Source of the DNA: Limimaricola variabilis
Lineage (GTDB): Bacteria; Pseudomonadota; Alphaproteobacteria; Rhodobacterales; Rhodobacteraceae
Assembly (NCBI RefSeq): GCF_014195545.1
Contig: NZ_JACIBX010000001.1
Location: 206,463 to 270,462, forward strand
Reading direction: 5' to 3'
DNA: 64,000 bases
Every line of letters begins with the position of its first letter. The first letter of the stretch is position 1. The position numbers and the translations under genes are program-made. Under the pieces are notes generated by a model, which saw nothing but the letters and a program-made list of their open reading frames with translations, was not told where the DNA came from and did no database searches. Positions 1 to 10,187 of this stretch are shown in pieces.

Positions 1-265
1 CGAGCACCGCCGGCGCGTCGAGCTTCTGGCCGAAGAGGCTCCAGCCGATGGCGGCGATCAGCACGATCCCGAGCCCGGCCCAGACCGCGTAGGCCACGCC
101 CACGGGGATCGCCCTGAGCGCCTGGCTCAGCAGGTAAAAGGACAGGCAATAGCCCAGCACCGCGATGATCGAAGGGCCAGGGCGGGTGAACTGGCGGCTG
201 GCATGCAGCGCGGTGGTGCCGATCGTCTCAGCGAAGATGGCGACCATCAGGATGACCCAGGGCAT
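1..265 (-). CDS. SMR family multidrug transporter, 3' end cut by window edge
   Basis: The reverse strand from the ATG at 265 reads MPWVILMVAIFAETIGTTAL, followed by hydrophobic segments and the motif VGVAYAVWAGLG. This is the pattern of small multidrug resistance (EmrE/QacE/SugE-like) proteins: a membrane Glu in the first helix (AETIGT) and four short helices. About 88 residues are present of the usual 105-110, so the last helix lies outside the window. It sits 11 bp downstream of the YitT-like gene on the same strand, so the two are probably cotranscribed. In the cell it would be an inner-membrane, proton-coupled exporter of cationic compounds. The substrate cannot be told from this fragment. 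Confidence 0.85.
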   Translation of the reverse strand, partial: MPWVILMVAIFAETIGTTALHASRQFTRPGPSIIAVLGYCLSFYLLSQALRAIPVGVAYAVWAGLGIVLIAAIGWSLFGQKLDAPAVL

Positions 266-276
266 GTCGGCTCCCC

Positions 277-897
277 TCAAGTGGCGACGTAGCGGTCCCG
301 CCGGTGGTTGATCGCGATCACCGTGTTGAGGATCACGGCGCCCAGAAGCGACCACAGCACGACCGGCGTGTCGAACAGAAGAAGCGCCGTCGCGAAGATC
401 ACCGCATCGGCACATAGCTGCACATAGCCCGCACGGAAACCGAGGCGATCCTGAACGATCAGCGCGACGATCCCCAGCCCGCCGAGGCTGCCGTTATGGC
501 GGAACATGCCCAGCAGGCCGAGCCCGGTGAAGACGCCGAAGATCAGCGCCCCGAGCCAGGTGTCGAGGCGCGCGATGACGAAATGCCCCGGCAGGAACTC
601 GGTCAGCAGCGACAGCGCCGTCACCGAGATGATCGACTTGAGCGTGAATTCCGAGCCGAGCCGGAACCATGCCAGCACGTAGAAGGGCAAGTTGATGACG
701 AAGAACACCGCCCCGAAGGACCAGTTGGTTAGGTAGGAGATGATCACCGCGACGCCGGCGGTCTGGCCGGTGATCAGCCCGACATGGGTCAGCACCGTCA
801 GGCCGATGGCGCAGGCAAAGACCCCGATGCCCAGCCCCTGGACGTCTTCGATCAGCGAATGGCGGGTCGGGGTGGAGGCGCGGCGCATGGACGCCAT
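277..897 (-). CDS. YitT-like membrane protein (DUF161-type)
   Basis: 206 residues with five to six hydrophobic segments. It has the sequence flavour of the YitT/DUF161 family: an N-terminal helix ending in HVGLITGQTAGVAVIISYL, then FFVINLPFYVLAW, and a Gly-rich LGLLGMFRHNGSLGGLGIVAL stretch. The family is an integral inner-membrane group without a settled biochemical role. Two ATGs nine bases apart (MAS at 897, MRR at 888) could both serve as start. The downstream neighbour on the same strand is an SMR transporter, which suggests a membrane-transport operon. I infer a transport-related role but see nothing that fixes a substrate. Confidence 0.75.
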   Translation of the reverse strand: MASMRRASTPTRHSLIEDVQGLGIGVFACAIGLTVLTHVGLITGQTAGVAVIISYLTNWSFGAVFFVINLPFYVLAWFRLGSEFTLKSIISVTALSLLTEFLPGHFVIARLDTWLGALIFGVFTGLGLLGMFRHNGSLGGLGIVALIVQDRLGFRAGYVQLCADAVIFATALLLFDTPVVLWSLLGAVILNTVIAINHRRDRYVAT

Positions 898-928
898 CTA
901 GGACAGTATTGTTGACCTGTCCAGTGGC

Positions 929-1270
929 TCAATCGCCCCTGAGCCTTGGCGGCAACTCGCACCCCCAGCTGGTCAGCCCCGGCACCCATGCATGCGGCAG
1001 CCGGGCCGGCAGGTTCGGAATCTTGCAGGCGTGGAAGGGCGGCTCGGCGTCGCGCGGCAGCGTCGCGCCCGGTGCCAGCCAGATCCGGCGGTCGAGACCA
1101 CCGACCTGCACGACGAGATCGGCCTCGCAGCGGTTGGTCCGCACGGCCGAGAGGCAGTCATTGGCCAGCGGCAGCCGCTCGGGGCCTAGCTGGTCGCGGG
1201 CCACGGGCAGAAGAACGGCGGCCCCGAGAAGGGCCGCCGCGATCAGCTTGATCTTGCGCATCAGGCGCAT
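929..1270 (-). CDS. small exported protein of unknown function
   Basis: A 113-codon frame starts six bases after the icd stop on the same strand. It opens with MRLMRKIKLIAAALLGAAVL, a good signal peptide or membrane anchor, followed by about 85 polar residues with four cysteines (NDCLSAV, TNRCEAD, HACKIP, SWGCELP). Four spaced Cys after a signal peptide suggest a periplasmic disulfide-bonded protein. The start could be either Met 1 (1270) or Met 4 (1261). The tight spacing to icd favours cotranscription. I do not recognise a family. Confidence 0.6.
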   Translation of the reverse strand: MRLMRKIKLIAAALLGAAVLLPVARDQLGPERLPLANDCLSAVRTNRCEADLVVQVGGLDRRIWLAPGATLPRDAEPPFHACKIPNLPARLPHAWVPGLTSWGCELPPRLRGD

Positions 1271-1275
1271 CGCGC

Positions 1276-2487
1276 TCAGGCGAGCGACTTGTTGAGGTAC
1301 TCGTCGATCTTCTCGAGGAAGCCCATGGTGGTGAGCCACTTCTGATCGGGGCCGACGAGCAGCGCGAGGTCCTTGGTCATGTGGCCGTCCTCGACCGCCT
1401 GCACGGTGACCTTCTCGAGCGTCTCGGCGAAGTTCAGCAGCTGGTCGTTGCCGTCGAGCTTGGCGCGGTGCTTGAGGCCGCCGGTCCAGGCGTAGATCGA
1501 CGCGATCGAGTTGGTCGAGGTCTGTTCGCCACGCTGGTGCTGGCGGAAGTGACGCGTCACGGTGCCGTGCGCGGCCTCGGCCTCGACGATCTTTCCGTCC
1601 GGGGTCATCAGCTGCGAGGTCATCAGGCCCAGCGAGCCGAAGCCCTGCGCCACGGTGTCGGACTGCACGTCGCCATCGTAGTTCTTGCAGGCCCAGACAT
1701 AGCCGCCCGACCACTTCATCGCCGCGGCGACCATGTCGTCGATCAGACGGTGCTCGTAGGTGATGCCCTTCTTCTTGAACTCCTCGGCGAACTCGTTGTC
1801 GAAGACTTCCTGGAACAGGTCCTTGAAGCGGCCGTCATAGGCCTTGAGAATCGTGTTCTTGGTCGACAGGTAGACCGGCCAGCCGCGGGCGAGGCCGTAG
1901 TTCATCGAGGCACGAGCAAAGTCGCGGATCGAATCGTCGAGGTTGTACATCGCCATGGTGACGCCGGCACCGGGGGCCTGGAACACCTCGTGCTCGATGG
2001 TCTCGCCATCCTCGCCGACGAACTTGATCGTCAGCTTGCCCTTGCCGGGGAAGCGGAAGTCGGTGGCGCGGTACTGGTCGCCGAAGGCGTGACGGCCGAC
2101 GACGATCGGCTGGGTCCAGCCCGGCACCAGACGCGGCACGTTGCGGCAGATGATCGGCTCGCGGAAGATCACGCCGCCGAGGATGTTGCGGATCGTGCCG
2201 TTGGGCGAACGGTACATCCGCTTCAGGCCGAACTCCTCGACACGGGCCTCGTCGGGGGTGATCGTCGCGCATTTGACGCCGACGCCGTATTTCTTGATCG
2301 CCTCGGCCGCGTCGACCGTGATCTGGTCGTCGGTCTCGTCGCGCGCCTCGATGCCGAGGTCGTAGTATTTCAGGTCGATGTCGAGATAGGGCAGGATCAG
2401 CTTCTGCTTGATGAAGTCCCAGATGATCCGGGTCATCTCGTCGCCGTCGAGCTCGACGACCGGATTTTCGACTTTGATCTTGGTCAC
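1276..2487 (-). CDS. icd: isocitrate dehydrogenase, NADP-dependent
   Basis: 403 residues from a GTG start at 2487, preceded by a GGAGG ribosome site. The frame stays open further upstream, but [20 protein letters not shown] is where family members begin, and the length matches the eukaryote-like NADP-IDH used by alphaproteobacteria (about 404). Visible features: [10 protein letters not shown] near the N-terminus, ATITPDE, the substrate loop RSPNGTIRN, the arginine-rich [10 protein letters not shown] region and the metal/substrate segment [17 protein letters not shown]. It converts isocitrate to 2-oxoglutarate in the TCA cycle, yielding NADPH. The DUF4112 gene is divergent across a 136-bp gap. 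Confidence 0.97.
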   Translation of the reverse strand: MTKIKVENPVVELDGDEMTRIIWDFIKQKLILPYLDIDLKYYDLGIEARDETDDQITVDAAEAIKKYGVGVKCATITPDEARVEEFGLKRMYRSPNGTIRNILGGVIFREPIICRNVPRLVPGWTQPIVVGRHAFGDQYRATDFRFPGKGKLTIKFVGEDGETIEHEVFQAPGAGVTMAMYNLDDSIRDFARASMNYGLARGWPVYLSTKNTILKAYDGRFKDLFQEVFDNEFAEEFKKKGITYEHRLIDDMVAAAMKWSGGYVWACKNYDGDVQSDTVAQGFGSLGLMTSQLMTPDGKIVEAEAAHGTVTRHFRQHQRGEQTSTNSIASIYAWTGGLKHRAKLDGNDQLLNFAETLEKVTVQAVEDGHMTKDLALLVGPDQKWLTTMGFLEKIDEYLNKSLA

Positions 2488-2623
2488 GGGGGCCTCCGCG
2501 TTTGTTGCACTGTCTCGCCGCGCGGCATAGCGCGTTCCGAGACGGTTTGGAAGACGGCATACACTGGTATACGACCGAACTTCCGCCGGTCTCGCGGGTT
2601 GGGGCCGCGAAAGGAGCCCGCCC

Positions 2624-3019
2624 ATGCCCAAGGATACCACCGGTGTCACCCGCCACGCCGAGGAACTGGCCCGTCTCGACCGGCTGGCGCATCTGATGGA
2701 TGCGCGGTTCCGGCTGTTCGGCTTCCGCTTCGGCTATGACAGCCTGCTGGGGCTGATCCCCGGGATCGGCGACACGGTCGCGCTTGCGCCCTCGGCCTGG
2801 CTGGTCTGGCGCGCGCATCAGCTCGGCCTGCCCAAGAGCAAGATCGGCCGGATGGCCGTGAATACCGGCATCGACTACGTGGTGGGCTCCATCCCGGTGG
2901 TCGGCGATCTGGTGGATTTCGGCTTCAAGGCGAATTTGCGCAACGCCGCGATCCTGCGCGAGCATCTGGAGCAGGAAGCGGCCACGGGGATTCGCGACGT
3001 CACGCCGCCACGCCGCTGA
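2624..3019 (+). CDS. DUF4112 domain-containing protein
   Basis: 131 residues starting at an ATG preceded by AAAGGAG. The core [20 protein letters not shown] and later [19 protein letters not shown] are the repeated IPGxGD / IPVVGD hairpins characteristic of DUF4112. The first half has a hydrophobic segment suggesting membrane association. Function is unknown in the family. A weak CGAAC-N16-GGTT element lies at 2576-2600, 23 bases before the start, a poor match to the EcfG-type sites seen elsewhere in this window. It is divergent from icd. Confidence 0.85.
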   Translation: MPKDTTGVTRHAEELARLDRLAHLMDARFRLFGFRFGYDSLLGLIPGIGDTVALAPSAWLVWRAHQLGLPKSKIGRMAVNTGIDYVVGSIPVVGDLVDFGFKANLRNAAILREHLEQEAATGIRDVTPPRR

Positions 3020-3055
3020 GGCACGCCCGCACCGGTCGGGGCTACTGCCACAAAG

Positions 3056-3649
3056 TCAGTTTGCCGCGAACCAGGCGTCGATGCGGGATTTCAGCCCGGC
3101 CCAGAGGGCAGGCGCGCCGCGCGCCACCTTGGTGCCGACGCGGCTTTCGAGCTGCTCCGGCGTGACATTGTATTCGGGCCAGGTGCCGCCGCCGGCCTCG
3201 AGGTTGGACAGCACCGGCTGCACCCGGTCGATCGACTTGGCAAAGACCGCGTCGTCGCTTTCGGCCGCCTCGAACTCTTCCCAGATGGCGCGCAGCGCCG
3301 CCCGTTGATCGACGGGCAAGAGGCCGAAGATCCGGTCAGCGGCGGCCTGCTCCTTGGCTTCCTGCTCGGCCGGGTCGTGATCGCCGTGGATCGGCGCGTC
3401 GCCGGCGTCGATCTCGACTAGGTCGTGCAGCAGCAGCATGGTCAGCACGCGGGAGATGTCGACCGGCCGCGCCGCGTGCTCGGCCAGCACCAGCGCGTGC
3501 AGCATGACGTGCCAGCTGTGCTCGGCCGAATTCTCGCGCCGCGACGCGTCGTGCAGCGTGGTGGCGCGCAGCACCGACTTGAGCCGGTCGGCCTCCGCGA
3601 GGAAGGCCAGCTGCGCGTCGAGCCGGGTCGCGCCGCCCGGCACGGTCAC
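3056..3649 (-). CDS. HD domain phosphohydrolase (YfbR/HDDC2-like)
   Basis: 197 residues. The HD signature is clear: ENSAEHSWHVMLHAL, then LLLHDLVEIDAGD, and later FAKSIDRVQPVL, giving the H...HD...D metal ligands of the HD superfamily, closest in layout to YfbR/HDDC2-type 5'-deoxynucleotidases. I place the start at the GTG at 3649 because it overlaps the TGA of the upstream alpha/beta hydrolase as GTGA, a common coupling in this genome. A second GTG six bases later is possible. The likely role is dephosphorylation of a nucleotide monophosphate; the substrate is inferred from family only. Confidence 0.88.
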   Translation of the reverse strand: MTVPGGATRLDAQLAFLAEADRLKSVLRATTLHDASRRENSAEHSWHVMLHALVLAEHAARPVDISRVLTMLLLHDLVEIDAGDAPIHGDHDPAEQEAKEQAAADRIFGLLPVDQRAALRAIWEEFEAAESDDAVFAKSIDRVQPVLSNLEAGGGTWPEYNVTPEQLESRVGTKVARGAPALWAGLKSRIDAWFAAN

Positions 3650-4299
3650 CGGGTGTTCTCGGTCAGCCTGCGCCCGACATAGCCCTTCACCGAGCCGATC
3701 AGCGTGTCCATGTGCGGGTCTTCGAAGAAGTGCCCGGCGCCATCGACCACTTCGTGGGTGATGGTGATGCCCTTCTGCTCGTGCAGCTTGTTCACCAGCC
3801 CGACCGTGTCGGCGGGCGGCGCGACGCGGTCGGCCGAGCCGTTGATGATCAGACCCGAGGAGGGGCAGGGCGCGAGGAAGGAGAAGTCGTACATGTTGGC
3901 CAGCGGTGCCACCGAAACGAAGCCGGTGATCTCGGGGCGGCGCATCAGCAGCTGCATCCCGATCCAGGCGCCGAAGGAGAAGCCCGCGACCCAGCAATGC
4001 TTGGCGTTGTTGTTCATCGACTGCAGGTAGTCGAGCGCCGACGCGGCGTCGGACAGCTCGCCCACGCCCTGGTCGTATTCGCCCTGGCTGCGGCCGACGC
4101 CCCGGAAGTTGAAGCGCAGCACCGTGAAGCCCATCTCGTAGAAGGCGTAGTGCAGGTTGTAGACCACCCGGTTGTTCATGGTGCCGCCGAATTGCGGGTG
4201 CGGGTGCAACACGATGGCGATCGGGGCGTCGCGGTCCTTTTGCGGGTGGTAGCGGCCTTCGAGCCGGCCCTCGGGGCCGGGGAAGATGACTTCGGGCAT
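3646..4299 (-). CDS. alpha/beta hydrolase (YsgA/CC-type dienelactone-like)
   Basis: 217 residues from the ATG at 4299 (MPEVIFPGPEGRLEGRY). An in-frame ATG at 4350 also exists but has no family-like sequence before the MPEV start. The nucleophile elbow GFSFGAW, the acid-bearing segment NGSADRVAPPAD and the terminal GAGHFFEDP supply a Ser-Asp-His triad. HPHPQFGGTMNN is the oxyanion-side loop seen in this widespread family of small bacterial hydrolases. It is cytoplasmic with no signal peptide. It overlaps the following HD hydrolase by 4 bp, and the two may act on related metabolites. Exact substrate unknown. Confidence 0.88.
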   Translation of the reverse strand: MPEVIFPGPEGRLEGRYHPQKDRDAPIAIVLHPHPQFGGTMNNRVVYNLHYAFYEMGFTVLRFNFRGVGRSQGEYDQGVGELSDAASALDYLQSMNNNAKHCWVAGFSFGAWIGMQLLMRRPEITGFVSVAPLANMYDFSFLAPCPSSGLIINGSADRVAPPADTVGLVNKLHEQKGITITHEVVDGAGHFFEDPHMDTLIGSVKGYVGRRLTENTR

Positions 4300-4336
4300 G
4301 GGCGTCCCTTGCGGCTGTGATGTCCATGACAGTTTC

Positions 4337-4373
4337 TTGACAGAAACCATCGGACACCTTAGAACGGTTCTAA
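4337..4373 (+). promoter_or_regulatory. iscR-suf promoter with palindromic operator over the -10
   Basis: TTGACA at 4337-4342, a 17-bp spacer, then TAGAAC at 4360-4365 form a good housekeeping promoter pointing to iscR. The -10 lies within the perfect 15-bp palindrome TTAGAAC-G-GTTCTAA (4359-4373). Palindromes of this type resemble the iron control element bound by Irr in alphaproteobacteria, and iron-responsive sites before iscR-suf are known there. Binding to the -10 would repress. The predicted 5' leader is about 105 bases. Whether Irr, IscR or another factor binds is inference. Confidence 0.7.
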
Positions 4374-4480
4374 CTCCGCGAGACCGGCTGCGGAGCGGCT
4401 GTCAGGGAGTTAACCAGCCCCCTTTGCGGCGTCAATGAGAATGGCCCCTCGGCTGGGCGCCAAAGCGGAGCAGAAACGCA

Positions 4481-4939
4481 ATGAAGCTGTCGACCAAGGG
4501 GCGCTATGCCATGGTGGCGCTGGCCGATCTGGCCTTGCAGCCCGCCGAGCGGCTGGTGACGCTGGGCGAGATCTCCAAGCGTCAAGACATCTCGCTGCCC
4601 TATCTCGAGCAGCTCTTCGTCAAACTCCGCCGCGACGGCCTGGTCGAAAGCGTGCGCGGTCCGGGCGGCGGCTATCGCCTCGCGCGGCCGGCCTCCGAGA
4701 TCCGCGTGGCCGAGATCCTCGGCGCCGTCGACGAGACGGTGAGCGCGATGCACAAGGGGGCCGGCGTCTCGGGCGGTGCCTCCGGCAGCCGGGCGCAGTC
4801 GCTCACCAATCGGTTGTGGGAGGGGCTGTCGGCGCATGTCTACGTGTTCCTGCACCAGACCCGGCTGTCGGACGTGACCGGCAACGCTCTGGCGCCTTGC
4901 CCGGCGGTGCCCTCGCTGTTCCAGGTGGTGGACGAATGA
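4481..4939 (+). CDS. iscR: Rrf2-family iron-sulfur regulator IscR, one-cysteine type
   Basis: 152 residues. The N-terminal winged helix MKLSTKGRYAMVALADLAL, the recognition region ISLPYLEQLFVKLRRDGLV and the wing GPGGGYRLARP are typical of IscR. The region that carries three cysteines in E. coli IscR has none here. The only cysteine is Cys140, with histidines at 91, 119 and 125. This matches the one-Cys, three-His cluster ligation reported for Rhodobacter sphaeroides IscR. It heads the suf operon and overlaps the next gene as ATGA, so it is expected to control iron-sulfur cluster assembly, including its own operon. Confidence 0.93.
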   Translation: MKLSTKGRYAMVALADLALQPAERLVTLGEISKRQDISLPYLEQLFVKLRRDGLVESVRGPGGGYRLARPASEIRVAEILGAVDETVSAMHKGAGVSGGASGSRAQSLTNRLWEGLSAHVYVFLHQTRLSDVTGNALAPCPAVPSLFQVVDE

Positions 4940-5979
4940 GCCGGATCTATCTCGATCACAACGCGACCGCGCCGCTGCGGCCCGAAGCCCGCGACGCGAT
5001 GATCGCCGCGATGGATGTCACCGGCAACCCGTCCTCGGTCCATGCCGAGGGCCGGGCGGCCAAGGCGATCGTCGAGCGCGCCCGGGCCGATCTGGCCGAA
5101 GCGGTGGGCGCGATGGCCGCCGATATCGTCTTCGTGTCCGGGGCGACCGAAGCGGCGGCGCTGGCGCTTGGCGAGCGCGGCCTCGACGGCGCGGCGATCG
5201 AGCACGACGCCGTGGCGGCCTGGGTGTCGGACACGCTCGCGGTGGACGGGCAGGGCCGGGTGACGGTGCCCGAGCCTGCGCGCGCGACGCTGCAGCTCGC
5301 CAACTCCGAGACCGGCGTGATCCAGTCGCTGCCGCAGGGCCTCGCGGTGTCGGACATCACCCAAGGCTTTGGTCGCATCCCCTTTGCCTTCGACTGGGCG
5401 GGGCTCGACATGGCGATTCTTTCGGCGCACAAGTTTGGCGGCCCCAAGGGGGTCGGCGCGCTGATCGTGAAACGCGGCACCGAGGTCGCGGCACGGATCC
5501 GCGGCGGCGGGCAGGAGATGGGCCGCCGCGCGGGCACCGAGAACGTGATCGGCGTGGCCGGCATGGCGGCCGCTGCCAAGGCGGCGCAGCGCGATCTCGA
5601 CGCCGGGGCCTGGGCGCGGGTGGAAAGCCTGCGTGACATGATGGAGCAGGCGGTGGAAAACGCCGCGCCAGATCTTATCTTCGCGGGCAGGGATGCCGCG
5701 CGGCTGCCCAACACGAGCTGCTTTGCAGCGCGGGGCTGGAAGGGCGAGACGCAGGTGATGGCGATGGACCTCGCCGGCATCGCGATCTCGGCCGGGTCGG
5801 CCTGCTCGAGCGGCAAGGTCCGCGCCAGCCGGGTGCTGACCGCGATGGGACATGACGAGGAGACGGCGCGATCGGCGATCCGCGTGTCGCTCGGACTGGA
5901 GACGACCGAGGAGGAGGTGACGCGCTTCGCGCAAGCTTGGGCCTCGGCTTACGGAAAAATGCGCGCCCGCGCGGCGTGA
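4936..5979 (+). CDS. NifS/IscS-like cysteine desulfurase
   Basis: 347 residues from an ATG overlapping the iscR stop. Class V aminotransferase fold: N-terminal [16 protein letters not shown] lysine in [10 protein letters not shown], substrate loop [11 protein letters not shown], and catalytic cysteine in [10 protein letters not shown]. It releases sulfur from cysteine as an enzyme-bound persulfide for iron-sulfur cluster building. The operon also encodes a second, SufS-type desulfurase at its far end, so this copy may be the IscS-like partner retained in Rhodobacteraceae suf operons. It is somewhat shorter than E. coli IscS (404). Confidence 0.93.
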   Translation: MSRIYLDHNATAPLRPEARDAMIAAMDVTGNPSSVHAEGRAAKAIVERARADLAEAVGAMAADIVFVSGATEAAALALGERGLDGAAIEHDAVAAWVSDTLAVDGQGRVTVPEPARATLQLANSETGVIQSLPQGLAVSDITQGFGRIPFAFDWAGLDMAILSAHKFGGPKGVGALIVKRGTEVAARIRGGGQEMGRRAGTENVIGVAGMAAAAKAAQRDLDAGAWARVESLRDMMEQAVENAAPDLIFAGRDAARLPNTSCFAARGWKGETQVMAMDLAGIAISAGSACSSGKVRASRVLTAMGHDEETARSAIRVSLGLETTEEEVTRFAQAWASAYGKMRARAA

Positions 5980-5998
5980 GGTGGAAAAGGAGACCGTC

Positions 5999-7537
5999 AT
6001 GGCGATCCTCGAGCAGGACATGACCAAGGAAGCCAAGGAAGGCGTCGATCAGGAGACTGTCGATGCCGTGGCGAAGCTGTCGGGTGCCTACAAGCACGGC
6101 TGGAACACCGAGATCGAGATGGACTACGCGCCCAAGGGCGTGAACCCCGACATCGTGCGTCTGATCTCGGACAAGAACGAAGAGCCCGAGTGGATGACCG
6201 AATGGCGTCTGCAGGCCTTCGCGCGCTGGGAAAAGCTCGACGAGCCGAACTGGGCGATGGTCAACTACCCCAAGATCGATTTCCAGGACATCTTCTACTA
6301 TGCTCGCCCCAAGAGCATGGAAACGAAGCCGAAATCGCTCGACGAGGTCGACCCCAAGCTGCTGGAGACCTACAAGAAGCTCGGCATTCCGCTGAAAGAG
6401 CAGATGATCCTCGCCGGTGTCGAGGGTGCCGAGAATGCCGCGCCCGCCGATGGCGAGCGCAAGGTCGCCGTGGACGCAGTGTTCGATTCCGTCTCCGTCG
6501 GCACCACCTTCCAGAAGGAGCTGGAGAAGGCGGGCGTGATCTTCTGCTCGATCTCCGAGGCGATCCGCGAGCATCCCGAGCTGGTGAAGAAGTATCTCGG
6601 CACCGTGGTGCCGCAGTCCGACAACTTCTACGCCACGCTGAACTCGGCCGTGTTCTCGGACGGCTCCTTCGTCTACGTGCCGCCGGGCGTGCGCTGCCCG
6701 ATGGAGCTGTCGACCTATTTCCGCATCAACGCCGAGAACACCGGCCAGTTCGAGCGGACGCTGATCATCGCCGACAAGGGCTCTTACGTGAGCTACCTCG
6801 AAGGCTGCACCGCTCCCAAGCGCGACACCGCGCAGCTGCACGCCGCCGTGGTCGAGATCATCGTCGAGGAAGACGCCGAGGTGAAATACTCCACGGTGCA
6901 GAACTGGTATCCGGGCGACGAGAACGGCAAGGGCGGCATCTACAACTTCGTCACCAAGCGCGCCGATTGCCGTGGTGACCGGGCCAAGGTGATGTGGACC
7001 CAGGTCGAGACCGGCTCCGCCGTGACCTGGAAGTACCCGTCCTGCATCCTGCGCGGCGACGACAGCCAAGGCGAATTCTACTCGATCGCCATCGCCAACA
7101 ACCACCAGCAGGCCGACACCGGCACCAAGATGGTCCATCTGGGCAAGCGCACCAAGTCGCGCATCGTCTCTAAGGGCATTTCGGCCGGCCAGGCGCAGAA
7201 CACCTATCGCGGCCTCGTCTCGATGCACCCCAAGGCCAAGGAAAGCCGCAACTACACCCAGTGCGACAGCCTTCTGATCGGCGACAAGTGCGGGGCGCAC
7301 ACCGTCCCCTACATCGAGGTCAAGAACAACTCGTCGCGCGTCGAGCACGAGGCGACCACCTCGAAGGTCGATGACGAGCAGCTGTTCTACTGCCGCCAGC
7401 GCGGCATGGACGAGGAGGAGGCGGTGGCCCTCGTGGTCAACGGCTTCTGCAAGGAGGTGCTGCAGGCGCTGCCGATGGAGTTCGCCATGGAAGCCCAGAG
7501 CCTCGTCGCGATCTCGCTCGAAGGCTCGGTCGGCTGA
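5999..7537 (+). CDS. sufB: Fe-S cluster scaffold protein SufB
   Basis: 512 residues. The start at 5999 (MAILEQDM) is chosen because AAAAGGAG lies just upstream; a GTG at 5981 in frame lacks such a site. Visible SufB features: [20 protein letters not shown] near the N-terminus, [29 protein letters not shown], and the C-terminal [20 protein letters not shown]. SufB joins SufC and SufD into the scaffold complex that assembles [4Fe-4S] clusters in the cytoplasm. It shares one base (TGATG) with the next gene. Confidence 0.97.
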   Translation: MAILEQDMTKEAKEGVDQETVDAVAKLSGAYKHGWNTEIEMDYAPKGVNPDIVRLISDKNEEPEWMTEWRLQAFARWEKLDEPNWAMVNYPKIDFQDIFYYARPKSMETKPKSLDEVDPKLLETYKKLGIPLKEQMILAGVEGAENAAPADGERKVAVDAVFDSVSVGTTFQKELEKAGVIFCSISEAIREHPELVKKYLGTVVPQSDNFYATLNSAVFSDGSFVYVPPGVRCPMELSTYFRINAENTGQFERTLIIADKGSYVSYLEGCTAPKRDTAQLHAAVVEIIVEEDAEVKYSTVQNWYPGDENGKGGIYNFVTKRADCRGDRAKVMWTQVETGSAVTWKYPSCILRGDDSQGEFYSIAIANNHQQADTGTKMVHLGKRTKSRIVSKGISAGQAQNTYRGLVSMHPKAKESRNYTQCDSLLIGDKCGAHTVPYIEVKNNSSRVEHEATTSKVDDEQLFYCRQRGMDEEEAVALVVNGFCKEVLQALPMEFAMEAQSLVAISLEGSVG

Positions 7538-8130
7538 TGGATCAGGTCGCGCCCCCGGACTTCGCCTTTCCGGAGGCGGAGGCCCGTGCCCTTGGCACGG
7601 CCTATGAGGGTGCGACCACGATCCTCGAATACGGCGCGGGCGGCTCGACCGCGATGGCGGCACTGCTGCCGGGCCGGACGGTGTTCGCGGTCGAAAGCGA
7701 CCGCGGTTTCATCGCCCGGCTGAACCGCTGGTTCGAGGCCAGCCCGCCCGAGGCCCGGGTGCATCTGCACCACGCCGATATCGGTCCCACCGGAAAGTGG
7801 GGCCAGCCGGCGGACGAGGCCGCGACTTGGCGGCGGTTTCACCGCTATCCGGCCTCGGTCTGGGATCGCGACGATTTCGTCCATCCCGACGTGGTGCTGG
7901 TGGATGGGCGGTTCCGCGCCGGCTGCTTCCTTGCCACGCTGTTCCGGATCACGCGTCCGGTGCGGCTGTTCTTCGACGATTATGCCGGACGTCCGATCTA
8001 TCACGAGGTCGAACGCTACGGCGCCCCGGTGGCGATGCATGGCCGGATGGCCGAATTCGCCCTCGAACCCACACCGATCCCGGCAGGCGACCTGACCTGG
8101 ATCCTCGAGACATTTACCCGCAGGAAGTGA
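7537..8130 (+). CDS. methyltransferase-like protein in the suf operon
   Basis: 197 residues. ILEYGAGGSTAMAALL resembles the glycine-rich SAM-binding loop of class I methyltransferases, followed by an acidic end of strand 2 (VFAVESDRGF) and VVLVDGRFRAGCFLATLF. Such genes recur between sufB and sufC in Rhodobacteraceae but I know of no assigned function. It is coupled to sufB by a one-base overlap, and sufC follows 17 bp later, so it belongs to the operon. It could be a non-catalytic Rossmann protein. No substrate is suggested by the sequence. Confidence 0.7.
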   Translation: MDQVAPPDFAFPEAEARALGTAYEGATTILEYGAGGSTAMAALLPGRTVFAVESDRGFIARLNRWFEASPPEARVHLHHADIGPTGKWGQPADEAATWRRFHRYPASVWDRDDFVHPDVVLVDGRFRAGCFLATLFRITRPVRLFFDDYAGRPIYHEVERYGAPVAMHGRMAEFALEPTPIPAGDLTWILETFTRRK

Positions 8131-8147
8131 TGCGGAAGGAGAAAAAC

Positions 8148-8902
<755 letters not shown>

Positions 8903-8903
<1 letters not shown>

Positions 8904-10186
8904 TGGCGCTGGCAAAAGCGAAATCCGACGCCACCGAGGCGCGGCTCGCCGGGCTGTCGCTGCCTGAGGGCGGCGCCTCATGGGCCCGCGAGGCCCGTCA
9001 GGACGCGCTCAACCGCCTGACCGGCATGGGGCTGCCCCAGCGCCGCGACGAGTACTGGCGCTTCACCAGCCCGGCCGAGTTCCTCGCCCCCGAGACGCCG
9101 CGCGCCGAGATCGCCCTCGACGCGCCGGGCTTCGACGATACCGAGGTGCTGCGCGTCGTCTTCACCGACGGCGTGTTCGATGCCGAGGCCTCCGACGATC
9201 TCGCGCAGGAGAACCTCGAGATCGAGCGCTACGCCGATGCCGTGACCAAGGACATCCATTGGATCAAGGGCTTGCTCGGCGTTCTTGAGACGGCCGGCCA
9301 GAACCGGGTCGACCGTCCCTTCGCGACCTTCAACACCGCCTTCGCCGAGGACGGCATCGTCCTGCGCGCGACCGGCAAGGTGTCGAAGCCGGTCCATCTC
9401 GACTACCGCCGCTCGGACGATCGGGCCGAAGCGGTGCTGCGCCACATGGTGCGGGTCGAGGATGGCGCCGAGCTGACGCTGCTCGAAAGCGGCGTCGGCG
9501 CCGCGCGGCTCAACACCGGCATGGAAGTGGACATCGCGGATCGCGGCACGTTCCACCACGTGCGGATGCAGGGCCGCGATCACGAGCGCCGCGCCGCCAC
9601 CCATGTCTTTGCGCGTCTGGGCGAGGAAAGCGTGTTCAAGAGCTTCACGCTGTCGCTCAACGGCATGATGACCCGCAACGAGGTGATCATCACGCTCAAG
9701 GGCGACGACGCGGTGGCGCATGTCGCCGGGGCCGCGCTCGGCGATGGGCGCGATTTCCACCACGACGACACGGTGTTCATCACCCATGACGCGGTGAACT
9801 GCGAGAGCCGTCAGGTTTTCAAGAAGGTGCTGCGGAACGGCGCCACCGGCGTGTTCCAGGGCAAGATCCTGGTCGAGCCCGACGCCCAGAAGACCGATGG
9901 CTACCAGATCAGCCAGTCGCTGCTCCTGGACGAGGACGCCAACTTCCTCGCCAAGCCGGAGCTGGAGATCTACGCCGACGACGTGCAGTGCAGCCACGGC
10001 TCCACCTCGGGCGCCATCGACGAGACGGCGCTGTTCTATCTGAAGTCGCGCGGCATCCCCGAGGACAAGGCCCAGGATCTGCTGGTGCTGGCCTTCGTCG
10101 CCGAGGCGCTGGCCGAGATCGAGGACGAGGGGCTCGCCGAGACGCTGCGCGGGCAGCTGGCCGGCTGGCTCGAACGGCGCCGCTGA
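8903..10186 (+). CDS. sufD: Fe-S cluster assembly protein SufD
   Basis: 427 residues. The C-terminal half carries the SufB/SufD beta-helix core: GVFQGKILVEPDAQKTDGYQ, LLLDEDANFLAKPELEIYAD, the conserved DVQCSHGSTSGAIDE with the Cys and His used in the SufB-SufD interface, and FYLKSRGIPEDKAQDLL. The N-terminal part is more divergent, as is normal for SufD. It forms the SufBC2D complex and is needed for iron acquisition by the scaffold. Two bases after it begins the first of two membrane protein genes. Confidence 0.96.
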
Positions 10187-10187
10187 G

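Noticed and set aside
1381-2739. 452-residue forward frame opposite icd
   Set aside because: It is the antisense of icd, with the low-complexity Asp/Leu/Val content typical of reverse frames in GC-rich DNA.
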